Shown: positions 51,738 through 59,811 of the stretch, one piece after another | How positions within the stretch are numbered: position 1 is the stretch's first letter | Layout of the letters: every line of letters begins with the position of its first letter | Source of the DNA: Bacillota bacterium | GTDB taxonomy: Bacteria > Bacillota > Sulfobacillia > JAIMAT01 | Assembly (NCBI GenBank): GCA_029960955.1 | Contig: JASBVS010000028.1 | Span: forward strand, 1 to 64,000 | Reading direction: 5' to 3' | DNA: 64,000 nt | The notes under the pieces: model-generated | Seen by the model: only the letters and a program-made list of their open reading frames with translations | Database searches by the model: none | What the model was told of the DNA's origin: nothing | Made by a program: the position numbers and the translations under genes

Positions 51738-51810
51738 GAGAGAGGCGGGCATGTCGCGGGTCACGCGGCGCGGTGACGTGCCGGCGGGTCCCTCAGGCGC
51801 CTCGCGGCCG

Positions 51811-51837
51811 TAAAGTCCCGGCCCCGGGGTTCGATGC
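51811..51837 (+). promoter_or_regulatory. Sigma-D-like promoter before flgL
   Basis: TAAA, a 15-bp spacer, then TTCGATGC. The CGAT core has the same spacing as the sites before flgM and flaG. It would restore flgL expression behind the terminator and protease insertion. Confidence 0.42.
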
Positions 51838-51879
51838 GGTGAGCGGAAGGGACGCCAGGAAGCGAGGGATGCGCCGGCC

Positions 51880-52776
51880 ATGCGCGTGACCGAGACGCTC
51901 CGCGGGAGCCAGCTCCTCCTCGACCTCCAGCAGGCCGAGGAGCGGTTGATACGTTCGCAGAACCAGATCGCCTCCGGGAAGCGGGTCTCGCTTCCCGAGG
52001 ACGACCCGGTGGCGGCCGCCGACGGGATGCGCTTCCAATCCCAGCTGGCGCTGGACGGGCGCGTCGGGCGGACGGCCCAGAGCGCCAGCGGCTGGCTCCA
52101 GGCGACGGACACCGCCCTCGGCTCGATCAGCGACATCCTGCTGCGGGCGCGCGAGCTGGCGCTGCAGGGGGCGAGCGACTCGCTTCCTGCCGAGAGCCGG
52201 CAGGCGCTGGCCAAGGAGGTCGAGCAGCTGCGCCAGCAGCTGATCCAGGTGGGCAACAGCCAGTACGCCGGGCGCTACCTCTTCGGGGGCGTGCAGGCCA
52301 GCGGCGACGTGGCACCCTTCGACGCGAACGGAACTTACAATGGGTCCGGCACCGCCATCAAGATCGACATCACCGGCTCCGGCAAGCCCGACTTCGAGCT
52401 GAGCGTCACCGGCGACAAGCTCTTCGACACGGGAACGGCCTCAGACGTTCCAACTGTACTGGGGGACCTGGAAGCCAGCCTCAACAGCGGTGCCGGCGCC
52501 TCGGCGGTGGCCGGCTACATCCCCGCCATCGAAGGGGCGCTGAACAACGTCCTCGAGCTGCGGGCGACGGTCGGCTCGCGGCTCAATCGCGTGCAGGACG
52601 TGCAGAGCCGGCTGCAGAGCGACCAGCTCCTCCTCCAGCAGGAGCAGGCCAAGGCGACCGACGTGGACATGACGAAGGCGGCGGTCGACTTCAACGTGGC
52701 CCAGTACGCCTACCAGGCCGCCCTGGCCGTGGGGGCGCGCGTCGTCCAACCCTCCCTGGTCGACTACCTGCGCTGA
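51880..52776 (+). CDS. flgL: Flagellar hook-associated protein 3 FlgL
   Basis: Second hook-filament junction protein, 298 residues, flagellin-like ends. N-terminal RVTETLRGSQLLLDLQQAEE with QNQIASGKRVSLPEDDP; C-terminal LLQQEQAKATDVDMTKAAVD with FNVAQYAYQAAL. Complete. Confidence 0.93.
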   Translation: MRVTETLRGSQLLLDLQQAEERLIRSQNQIASGKRVSLPEDDPVAAADGMRFQSQLALDGRVGRTAQSASGWLQATDTALGSISDILLRARELALQGASDSLPAESRQALAKEVEQLRQQLIQVGNSQYAGRYLFGGVQASGDVAPFDANGTYNGSGTAIKIDITGSGKPDFELSVTGDKLFDTGTASDVPTVLGDLEASLNSGAGASAVAGYIPAIEGALNNVLELRATVGSRLNRVQDVQSRLQSDQLLLQQEQAKATDVDMTKAAVDFNVAQYAYQAALAVGARVVQPSLVDYLR

Positions 52777-52898
52777 GAGCCGCCGGCGGGTGGCGCGCCA
52801 CGCGCCAAGGCAGGAGAGCCGCCGGCGATGGGGGAACCTCTTCCTGTCTCTTCGCCGGCGCGGCGCGGCCGGCGACCTTTGCGAGACGGGAGGAGTAC

Positions 52899-54314
52899 GT
52901 GTTGCCGATCCAGTTCGGTACGGACGGCTGGCGCGCCGTCATCGCGGAAGAGTACACCTTCGAGAACGTCCGGCACGTGGCCCAGGCGTACAGCGACGTC
53001 CTGCACGAGCGCGGCGAGGCGGGGAAGGGGATCGTGGTCGGATACGACACCCGCTTCCTCTCCGAGCGCTTCGCCCTGGCCGCCGCCGAGGTGCTGGCCG
53101 GCAACGGCGTGCGCGTGCTGCTGGCCGACGCGCCCGTCCCGACGCCCGCCGTCTCCTGGGCGGTGCGGGAGCTGGCCACGGCGGGGGCGGTCATGATCAC
53201 CGCCAGCCACAACCCGCCCGAGTACAACGGTTTCAAGATCAAGGCGGCTTACGCCGGTTCGGCGCTGCCGGAGCTGACCGCCCAGGTGGAGGGCCGCCTG
53301 AACGAGAATCTCGAGCGCGGGCGGCAGCCGGCGCGCGCCAAGGGCGCGGCCGCCGTCGAGCGGGTCGACCTGACGGCGCCGTACGTCGCCCAGCTCCGGC
53401 GGCTCGTCGACCTGGAGGCCATCCGCAGGGCACGCCTCCGCCTGGCCGTCGACCCGATGCACGGAGCCGGCCGGGGGATCCTCCGCCGCCTTCTCGAGGA
53501 GCTGGGGCTGGAGGTGCTGGAGCTCCACGGCGACCTCAACCCGGGCTTCGGGGGCATCGCGCCCGAGCCGATCCGCCGCAACCTGGCCGAGCTGATGGCG
53601 GCGGTGCCGGCGGGCGGCTGGGACCTGGGCGTGGCCACCGACGGCGACGCCGACCGCGTGGGCGCCGTCGACGAGAAGGGCGAGATGGTCGACGCCCAGC
53701 GCTGCTTCGCGCTCCTCCTCCAGCACGTGGTGGAGGAGAAGCGCTGGCAGGGCTCCGTCGTCAAGACCTTCGCCGTCACCCGCATGGTCGACCGGCTGGC
53801 GGAGCGGTACGGTCTGCGCTTCCACAAGCGGCCGGTCGGCTTCAAGTACGTCTGCGAGCTGGCCCTGGAGGAGCCGGTCCTGATCGGCGGCGAGGAGAGC
53901 GGCGGCGTCGGCTTCCCGAACGCGCACATCCCCGAGCGCGACGGCCTCCTCTCCGGCCTGATGCTGGCCGAGATGGTGGCGCAGCGCGGGAGGCCGCTGA
54001 GCCGGATCGTCCGCGAGCTGATGGAGACCGTCGGATACCACGTCTACGACCGGGTCGACCTCCACCTTCCTCCCGGGCGGCGGGAGGCGCTGATGGAGGA
54101 GCTGGCCCAGCGGCCGCCGCGCGACTTCGCGGGCCTGGCGGTGAGCGACGTCGACCCGCTGGACGGGTACAAGTACGAGCTGGGCGAGCACGGCTGGATC
54201 CTGATCCGGCTCTCCGGCACCGAGCCCATCGTCCGCGTCTACGCCGAGCTGGACGACCCCGAACGCCTCCGGGCCGTGCTGGAGGCGGGGAAGCGGTTGG
54301 CGCTGGGCGCCTAG
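52899..54314 (+). CDS. Phosphoglucomutase/phosphomannomutase family protein
   Basis: Alpha-D-phosphohexomutase, 471 residues. The phosphoserine loop is MITASHNPPEYNGFK, the metal loop DGDADR, the sugar loop GGEESGGVG and the phosphate loop RLSGTEPIVRVY. Substrate (glucose, mannose or glucosamine phosphate) is not certain. GTG 52899 with GGGAGGAG upstream. Inserted between flgL and fliW; may feed sugar nucleotides for surface or flagellar glycosylation, an inference. Confidence 0.9.
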   Translation: MLPIQFGTDGWRAVIAEEYTFENVRHVAQAYSDVLHERGEAGKGIVVGYDTRFLSERFALAAAEVLAGNGVRVLLADAPVPTPAVSWAVRELATAGAVMITASHNPPEYNGFKIKAAYAGSALPELTAQVEGRLNENLERGRQPARAKGAAAVERVDLTAPYVAQLRRLVDLEAIRRARLRLAVDPMHGAGRGILRRLLEELGLEVLELHGDLNPGFGGIAPEPIRRNLAELMAAVPAGGWDLGVATDGDADRVGAVDEKGEMVDAQRCFALLLQHVVEEKRWQGSVVKTFAVTRMVDRLAERYGLRFHKRPVGFKYVCELALEEPVLIGGEESGGVGFPNAHIPERDGLLSGLMLAEMVAQRGRPLSRIVRELMETVGYHVYDRVDLHLPPGRREALMEELAQRPPRDFAGLAVSDVDPLDGYKYELGEHGWILIRLSGTEPIVRVYAELDDPERLRAVLEAGKRLALGA

Positions 54315-54358
54315 GACGGCGGACGGGGCGGGCCGGCCGGGCGTGGGGGAAGGACGTC

Positions 54359-54868
54359 ATGCGCCGCACGCGCGTCGAGACGAGTCGCTTCGGCACGGTC
54401 GAGGTCGAGGAGGAGCGGGTGATCCGCTTCCCCGACGGGCTGGTGGGCATGCCCCTGGACCGCCGGTGGACGCTCCTCGACGTCGCGCCGCGCGCCCCGC
54501 GGGAGGAAGCGAACCCGGGGAGCCCGCCCCCGCTCCGCTGGCTGCAGAGCCTCGACCACGGCGACGTGGCGCTGGTGGTGGTCGACCCGCTCGCCTTCTG
54601 GCCCGGCTACGGCGAGGCGCTGGCCGAGGCGGCCGAAGAGGCCGGGGGCGGGCCGGCCGGCGGCTGCCTCCTGCTCTGCGTGGCGGTGGTGCCGCCCGAG
54701 CGGCCGCTGGAGACCACCGTCAACCTGCGCGCGCCGCTGGTGGTCGACCCCGTGCGCCGGCTGGGCCGGCAGGTGATCCTGGACGACGAGCGCTGGCCGC
54801 TCCGGCAGCCGCTCTTCCGCCCGCTGGCCGAGGCCGGCGGCGCCGGGCCGGGCGAGCGCCGATGCTGA
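54359..54868 (+). CDS. fliW: Flagellar assembly factor FliW
   Basis: Binds flagellin and antagonises CsrA. 169 residues. ETSRFGTVEVEEERVIRFPD opens the protein with GLVGM. The C-terminal part has TVNLRAPLVVDPVRRLGRQV. An unusual 15-residue Pro/Ala/Glu stretch lies near 45-60. Overlaps csrA by 7 bases, the conserved order. Confidence 0.92.
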   Translation: MRRTRVETSRFGTVEVEEERVIRFPDGLVGMPLDRRWTLLDVAPRAPREEANPGSPPPLRWLQSLDHGDVALVVVDPLAFWPGYGEALAEAAEEAGGGPAGGCLLLCVAVVPPERPLETTVNLRAPLVVDPVRRLGRQVILDDERWPLRQPLFRPLAEAGGAGPGERRC

Positions 54869-55128
54869 TCATCCGCAGGAAGCAGGGCGAGGCGATCCTC
54901 CTCGACATCGGCCAGGGGCGCCAGATCCGCGTGGTGGTGGCGGAGGCGGGCTCCGCGGTGGCGCTGGGCGTCGAGGCGCCGCGCGAGGTGGCGGTCTGGC
55001 GCGAGGAGATCGCGCGCCAGGTGGCGGAGGCGAACCAGGAAGCGAAGCGCGCTTCCTCCGAGGCGGTGCAGCGCCTTCTCGACCGCGGCCTGCCCGGAGG
55101 CCAGGCGCCGCGAGGGAGGCTGGACTGA
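54862..55128 (+). CDS. csrA: Carbon storage regulator CsrA
   Basis: RNA-binding translational repressor, in Bacillus of hag, countered by FliW. 88 residues. It starts MLIIRRKQGEAILLDIG. VALGVEAPREVAVWREEIAR supplies the conserved RNA-contact region. Longer than the ~70-residue norm by a C-terminal helix and tail. hag is not downstream here, so its main target gene must lie elsewhere. The stop overlaps the next ATG. Confidence 0.93.
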   Translation: MLIIRRKQGEAILLDIGQGRQIRVVVAEAGSAVALGVEAPREVAVWREEIARQVAEANQEAKRASSEAVQRLLDRGLPGGQAPRGRLD

Positions 55129-56723
55129 TGCCGGCGGCAGGCGACGCGTACAGGCGGCCTCTGGTCGCCTTCGTGCCCAACTTCAGCGAGGGGCGTCGCC
55201 CGGAGGTGATCGAGGAGCTGACCGCGGCCTGCCTGGTCCCGGGCGTGCAGCTCCTCGACCGCCACGCGGACCCCGACCACAACCGCCTGGTGCTGACGCT
55301 GGTGGGCGAACCCGAGGCCGTCCGCCGGAGCGCCCTGGCGGGCGCCGAGGCGGCGATGCGCCTCATCGACATGGATCGCCACCAGGGCAGCCACCCGCGC
55401 ATCGGCGCCCTGGACGTCGCGCCCTTCGTCCCCGTCCGCGGCGTCTCGCTGGAGGAGTGCGTCCAGCTGGCGCGGGAGGTGGGCCGCGCGCTGGGCGAGC
55501 TCGGGCTTCCCGTCTACCTCTACGACCGGGCGGCGCTCCGCCCCGAGCGCCAGGAGCTGGCGGAGGTGCGCCGCGGCCAGTACGAGGGGCTGCGGCAGGA
55601 GGTGGCCGAGGGCCGCCGGCTGCCCGACTTCGGCCCGCCCGCCATCGGCAAGGCGGGCGCGACGGCGGTCGGCGCGCGCGGCCCCATCGTCGCCTTCAAT
55701 GCCTACCTCGCGGGCGGCGACGAGCGGGTGGCCAGGCAGCTGGCGCGCCGCATCCGCGCCTCCTCGGGCGGCCTGCGCAACGTGCGCGCCATCGGCTTCG
55801 CCCTCCCCGAGCGCGGGCGGATCGAGGTCTCCATGGACCTGACCGATCCCGAGGCGACGCCGCTCTACCGGGCGCTGGAGCTCCTCCGGCTGGAGGCGGC
55901 GCGCTACGCCCTGGACGTGGCCGCCACCGAGATCGTCGGCCTGGTGCCGGCGGCGGCGCTGGAGGCGAGCGCCGCCTACTACCTCCGGGTCGAGGGCTTC
56001 GACCCGGAGCGGCAGGTGCTGGAGCGGGCGGTGGCGCGTGCCGACGCGGAGGAGGCGGAGCGGCGGGCACGGGAGCGCGAGGAAGCGGAGCGGCGCGGCG
56101 ACCTCCGCACGCGGCGCCTGGAGGACTTCCTCGTCGACCTGGCCTCCGACGCGCCCGCGCCCGGGGGCGGGGCGGCGGCGGCGCTGGCCGGGGCGCTGGG
56201 CGCGGCGCTGGTCGGCATGGTGGCCGCGCTCACCCGGGGCCGCAGGAAGTACGCGGATGTGGAGCAGCGCATGGCCGCCGTCGAACGCGAGGCGGCCGCG
56301 CGGCGGGAAGCCTTCCTGGCGCTGGCGGACCGCGACGCCCACGCCTTCGACGCGGTCATCGCGGCGCGGCGGCTCCCTCGCGAGACGGAGGAGGAGCGGG
56401 TCGCCCGCGAGGCGGCCATCCAGCAGGCGCTGCGCGAGGCCTGCCAGGTCCCGCTGGAGGTGGCGCGGCGGGCGGTCGAGCTGATGCTGCTGGCGCGCGA
56501 GGTGACCGACTCGGGCAACGCCCAGGCCATCTCCGACGGGGCGGCGGCGGGCGCGCTCCTCTGGAGCGCCTGCCACGCGGCTCTGCTCAACGTGGAGATC
56601 AACCTGGCCGGTCTGCGCGACGGCCCGGACGTGATCGACCTCCGCGCCGAGGTCGAGGCGCTGCGCAAGCGGAGCGACGAGCTCTGGCAGGCGGTCCGCG
56701 TCGCCTTCCGCCACCGTCTCTGA
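55128..56723 (+). CDS. Bifunctional glutamate formimidoyltransferase / formimidotetrahydrofolate cyclodeaminase
   Basis: Histidine degradation and folate one-carbon transfer. 531 residues, a fusion like animal FTCD. Formiminotransferase part (about 8-305): VAFVPNFSEGRRPEVIEEL, DRHQGSHPRIGALDVAPFVP. A charged linker (305-335) leads to the cyclodeaminase part (about 337-531): PAPGGGAAAALAGALGAALV and a helical bundle. No hut genes are adjacent. The ATG overlaps the csrA stop by one base. Together with birA it occupies the place where Bacillus has hag. Confidence 0.92.
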   Translation: MPAAGDAYRRPLVAFVPNFSEGRRPEVIEELTAACLVPGVQLLDRHADPDHNRLVLTLVGEPEAVRRSALAGAEAAMRLIDMDRHQGSHPRIGALDVAPFVPVRGVSLEECVQLAREVGRALGELGLPVYLYDRAALRPERQELAEVRRGQYEGLRQEVAEGRRLPDFGPPAIGKAGATAVGARGPIVAFNAYLAGGDERVARQLARRIRASSGGLRNVRAIGFALPERGRIEVSMDLTDPEATPLYRALELLRLEAARYALDVAATEIVGLVPAAALEASAAYYLRVEGFDPERQVLERAVARADAEEAERRAREREEAERRGDLRTRRLEDFLVDLASDAPAPGGGAAAALAGALGAALVGMVAALTRGRRKYADVEQRMAAVEREAAARREAFLALADRDAHAFDAVIAARRLPRETEEERVAREAAIQQALREACQVPLEVARRAVELMLLAREVTDSGNAQAISDGAAAGALLWSACHAALLNVEINLAGLRDGPDVIDLRAEVEALRKRSDELWQAVRVAFRHRL

Positions 56724-56781
56724 AGCCGGGAAGTCCGAAGGAAGCGGCCGCGGGGCGGAGCGGCGCCGCCGCGGGCGGGAG

Positions 56782-57651
56782 GTGGAAGGGCTGCGCTTCC
56801 GGCTCTTCGAGCTCGAACGGGTCGGCTCCACCAGCGACCTGCTCCGCGCCATGGCGGCGCGCGGGGCGCCGGAGGGGACGGTGGTGGTGGCGGCCGAGCA
56901 GGACGAGGGACGCGGGCGCCTGGGCCGGCGCTGGAGCTCGCCCCGCGGCGGTCTCTGGCTCTCCCTCCTCCTCCGGCCGGCGGCCGCGCTTGCTCCCGAG
57001 CGGCTCAGCTCGCTGGCGCCGGCGCTGGGCCTGGCGGTGGTGGAGGCGGTCGAGCCCTGGTCGGGCGGGCGGCCCCTCGGCCTCAAGTGGCCGAACGACG
57101 TGGTCGCCGGCGAGCCCGCGCCGGGCGGCGAGGGGGAGGCGGACGGCGCGCCGCGACGCTCTCGGGACGGAAGCGCCTGGAAGAAGGTGGCCGGCCTCCT
57201 CTGCGAGGCGGTCCCGGGCGGCGAGGCGGGCCGGGCCGGCGCCGCCGTCATCGCCGGCATCGGCGTCAACGCGGACCTCGAGCCCGAGGCGCTTCCCGCC
57301 GAGCTGCGCGGGCAGGCCACCACCCTGCGGCGGCTGTCGGGCGGCCCCGTGCCGCTGGCCGAGCTGCGCCGGCGGCTGCTCGAGGCCGTCGACCGGACCT
57401 GGAGCCTCTGGCAGGCGAGCGGCTTCGCCGCGCTGCGCCAGGAGTGGCTCGCCCGCGCCATCTGGCTGGGGGAGCGCGTCCAGCTGCAGGGCGCGCCGCT
57501 CCGGCCGGGCGACGCCGAGCAACGGGTGGTCTCCGGCACCTTCCTGGGCGTCGACGAGGAGGCGGCGCTCCTCCTGCAGCTTCCCGGCGGGCGCGTCGAG
57601 CGCTTCCTGGCCGGCGAGCTCTCGCTCCGGCGCGAGCGGGCGCAGGCCTGA
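56782..57651 (+). CDS. birA: Biotin--[acetyl-CoA-carboxylase] ligase (BirA catalytic domain)
   Basis: Attaches biotin to carboxylase subunits. 289 residues. FELERVGSTSDLLRAMAARG, the biotinyl-AMP loop EGRGRLGRRWSSPRGGLWLS, LKWPNDVV and the lysine in KKVAGLLCE are present. No N-terminal helix-turn-helix, so class I without repressor function. A ~20-residue insert after NDVVAG is unusual. GTG start close behind GGGCGGGAG. Confidence 0.9.
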   Translation: MEGLRFRLFELERVGSTSDLLRAMAARGAPEGTVVVAAEQDEGRGRLGRRWSSPRGGLWLSLLLRPAAALAPERLSSLAPALGLAVVEAVEPWSGGRPLGLKWPNDVVAGEPAPGGEGEADGAPRRSRDGSAWKKVAGLLCEAVPGGEAGRAGAAVIAGIGVNADLEPEALPAELRGQATTLRRLSGGPVPLAELRRRLLEAVDRTWSLWQASGFAALRQEWLARAIWLGERVQLQGAPLRPGDAEQRVVSGTFLGVDEEAALLLQLPGGRVERFLAGELSLRRERAQA

Positions 57652-57684
57652 TCCCCGGCGGCGGTGCCGTGGGCGGGTGACGGC

Positions 57685-57711
57685 TCAAGGCGGGGCGCTC
57701 GGGGCCGATAC
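57685..57711 (+). promoter_or_regulatory. Sigma-D-like promoter before flaG-fliS
   Basis: TCAA, an exact 15-bp spacer, then GCCGATAC, matching 7 of 8 bases of the -10 consensus GCCGATAA. The best sigma-D candidate in the window. It lies 36 bases before the flaG ATG. Confidence 0.68.
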
Positions 57712-57746
57712 CCCTGGACGAGAGAGGAAGGACGGGGGGATCGGCC

Positions 57747-58130
57747 ATGCCCAGCGAGATCCGGCTGAGCGCGACCCAGGGAAGCCTCCCGGCCCCGCCG
57801 GTCCAGCTGCAGGCGCCGGCGGGCGCCGTCCGCCCCGACGAGGCGGTCGAGGCCTCCAGCGACTCCCGCGGCACCGGGCAGGAAGGGCGCGGGCGCGGCC
57901 AGCACGACCTGACGACCGCCCAGTCGCTGGTGGACGAGGCGGTGCAGCGCATCCGCCAGAAGCTGGAGGCGACCGCCCGGCTCTCCATCGGCGTCGATCC
58001 GGCGACGGGCAAGGTGCAGGTCCGGGACGGCCAGGGCCAGCTGCTCGGCGAGCTTCCTCCGGAGCGGCTGATCGAGGCGGCGCGGCTGATGGACCAGGTG
58101 GTCGGCCTCCTCCTCGACGAGTTCTGGTGA
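57747..58130 (+). CDS. flaG: FlaG family flagellar protein
   Basis: 127 residues. A poorly conserved N-terminal half is followed by the FlaG core: QRIRQKLEATARLSIGVDPA, then TGKVQVRDGQGQLLGELPPE. Homologues affect filament length. In Bacillus (yvyC) it precedes fliD; fliD is absent here and fliS follows directly. Confidence 0.78.
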   Translation: MPSEIRLSATQGSLPAPPVQLQAPAGAVRPDEAVEASSDSRGTGQEGRGRGQHDLTTAQSLVDEAVQRIRQKLEATARLSIGVDPATGKVQVRDGQGQLLGELPPERLIEAARLMDQVVGLLLDEFW

Positions 58131-58182
58131 GGTCTCGCCTCGTCGGCTCCCAGTCTCCCCCGCCAGGAAGGAGCGTGGTGCC

Positions 58183-58647
58183 ATGCCCGGGGGCTATCCC
58201 GTCCCCGGCTACGGGGCCGCCGGCGCCGACCGCGGCCGCGCCTACGAGCGGGCGGAGGTGCTGACCGCCTCCCCCGTGCAACTGGTGGCCATCATCTACC
58301 GCATCCTGGAGCGCGAGGTGACCGCCGCCCGGCTCGCCCGCGAGCGGCAGGCGCCGGACGAGCTCCGCCGCCACACCGGCAAGGCGAAAGAGGCGCTCCA
58401 GCTCCTCCGCCAGAGCCTCGACTTCCGTCGCGGCGGCGAGGTCGCCGTCCAGCTCGAGGCGCTCTACGCCTTCCTCTACGAACGGCTGGTGCGCGCCGAG
58501 CTGCGCCCGGCCTCCGACGCCCTGGACGGGCTGGTCGAGGTGATCGCGCCGCTGCGCGAGGCCTGGGAGCGGCTCGGCAGCGGGGGCGCGCAGGCGGCCG
58601 CGACCGCGGAGGGCGCGTCGGCGGCCGGAGCGGCGCGGATTTCGTAG
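58183..58647 (+). CDS. fliS: Flagellar export chaperone FliS
   Basis: Chaperone for flagellin. 154 residues. AYERAEVLTASPVQLVAIIY is the FliS N-terminal signature, followed by helices ending in the conserved LYERLVRAEL region. A low-complexity Ala/Gly tail of about 20 residues. The flagellin gene itself is not in the window. Confidence 0.88.
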   Translation: MPGGYPVPGYGAAGADRGRAYERAEVLTASPVQLVAIIYRILEREVTAARLARERQAPDELRRHTGKAKEALQLLRQSLDFRRGGEVAVQLEALYAFLYERLVRAELRPASDALDGLVEVIAPLREAWERLGSGGAQAAATAEGASAAGAARIS

Positions 58648-58677
58648 GAATTCGTCGAGACAGGTCGATCCCGGGGG

Positions 58678-58783
58678 TTGCGCACAGCTGTGTCCACAGC
58701 CCCCGGGCTTTCTGGCGCGCTTATTCACAGGGATACGCACAGTATCCACAAGATGTCGGATCCCGTTGTCCACACTCTCCACA
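58678..58783 (+). promoter_or_regulatory. Cluster of DnaA-box-like 9-mers between fliS and hpf
   Basis: All in the same orientation: TTATTCACA (58721, exact TTATNCACA), GTATCCACA (58742) and TTGTCCACA (58766) with one mismatch each, plus weaker GTGTCCACA (58690), TTGCGCACA (58678), ATACGCACA (58733) and CTCTCCACA (58775) with two. Seven CACA-ending boxes in 106 bases of a GC-rich genome. No AT-rich unwinding region or dnaA gene is near, so a DnaA titration or regulatory site is more likely than an origin. Confidence 0.6.
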
Positions 58784-58877
58784 GGCCTCCCCGCCGACGG
58801 AGGAGATCCTCCGGCCGCCCGGGAATAGGGAGTCTGGGGCCGCTCCGGTCGGAACGCGCGGCCCCGGGCGAGCCGCG

Positions 58878-59588
58878 GTGACGTCCGCTGAGGCGGCCCG
58901 CCGTCGCGCCAACGGGCGGACGCTGGAGGTGCAGCAGTTGGAGATCACGTTCACGGGACGGAACGTCGAGGTCACGCGCCCCCTGCGGCAGTACGCCACA
59001 AAGCGCCTGGGCAAGCTCGACAAGTACTTCGACCGGCCGATCGACGCCCAGGTCCGCATGAGCGTCGTGCGCAAGCGCCACATCGTCGAGGTGACCATCC
59101 CCCTCGGCGGCATGATCCTTCGCGGCGAGGAAGCGAGCGCCGACATGTACGCCTCGATCGATCTCGTCGTGGACAAGCTCGAGCGCCAGATCCACAAATT
59201 CAAGACGCGCATCAACCGTAAGTTGCGGAAGGACAGTACGCTGCACGCGGCCGCGGCGGCGACGGCGGCCGCAGGGGCCCTGCCGCTTGAAGCGACGTCC
59301 ACCCCCGAGGAAGCGCCCTCCTCCCCGGAGGAAGCACCCCCCTCCCCGGCCGCTTCCCCCGCCCCCGCGGAGGGCGGCGCCGCCACGCCGGGCGAGCCTT
59401 CCGAGGAGTTCCCGGTGGTCCGCAGGAAGCGCTTCCCGGTCAAGCCGCTCCCCGTCGACGAGGCGATCCTGCAGATGAACCTCCTCGGCCACGACTTCTT
59501 CGTCTTCCGCAACGCCGCGAGCGACGAGGTGAACGTCGTCTACCGACGCCAGGACGGGACCTACGGTCTGATCGAACCCGAGACGTGA
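58878..59588 (+). CDS. hpf: Ribosome hibernation promoting factor, long form
   Basis: Dimerises 70S ribosomes to inactive 100S particles under stress. 236 residues. S30AE domain at about 18-120 (ITFTGRNVEVTRPLRQYATK, LERQIHKFKTRINRKLRK). A 45-residue Pro/Glu/Ala linker leads to the dimerisation domain (about 180-236) with VVRRKRFPVKPLPVDEAILQ and DEVNVVYRRQDGTYGLIEP. GTG start. In Bacillus secA follows; here it does not. Confidence 0.94.
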   Translation: MTSAEAARRRANGRTLEVQQLEITFTGRNVEVTRPLRQYATKRLGKLDKYFDRPIDAQVRMSVVRKRHIVEVTIPLGGMILRGEEASADMYASIDLVVDKLERQIHKFKTRINRKLRKDSTLHAAAAATAAAGALPLEATSTPEEAPSSPEEAPPSPAASPAPAEGGAATPGEPSEEFPVVRRKRFPVKPLPVDEAILQMNLLGHDFFVFRNAASDEVNVVYRRQDGTYGLIEPET

Positions 59589-59616
59589 GGAAGCGCGCAG
59601 CCGCGCCCTCGCGAGC

Positions 59617-59662
59617 CGGCCCCCTCCCGTCACCCTGACCCCCGGGTGGCGGAAGGGGGCCG
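59617..59662 (+). terminator. 19-bp near-perfect hairpin after hpf
   Basis: Arms 59617-59635 and 59644-59662 pair with one mismatch and one G-U. The loop is 8 bases. No U-tract follows. It marks the boundary between the GC-rich flagellar block and the lower-GC module. Confidence 0.55.
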
Positions 59663-59811
59663 AGTCCTGACAGGGTGTGGCGGTCTTCATCAACTTTTCC
59701 CGCTTGCTGGAAGGACGTTGGCGGATCATGTGGAACTTTGGAGAGCGACTCGATGCAGGAGGGCAGAATCGCTGTCCTGCGGGCTGTCCTGCGACGAACG
59801 GGTGAGATCGC

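Noticed and set aside
58678-58783. Chromosomal replication origin
   Set aside because: No AT-rich unwinding element and no dnaA, dnaN, rpmH or gyr genes are nearby. DnaA boxes alone do not make an origin.
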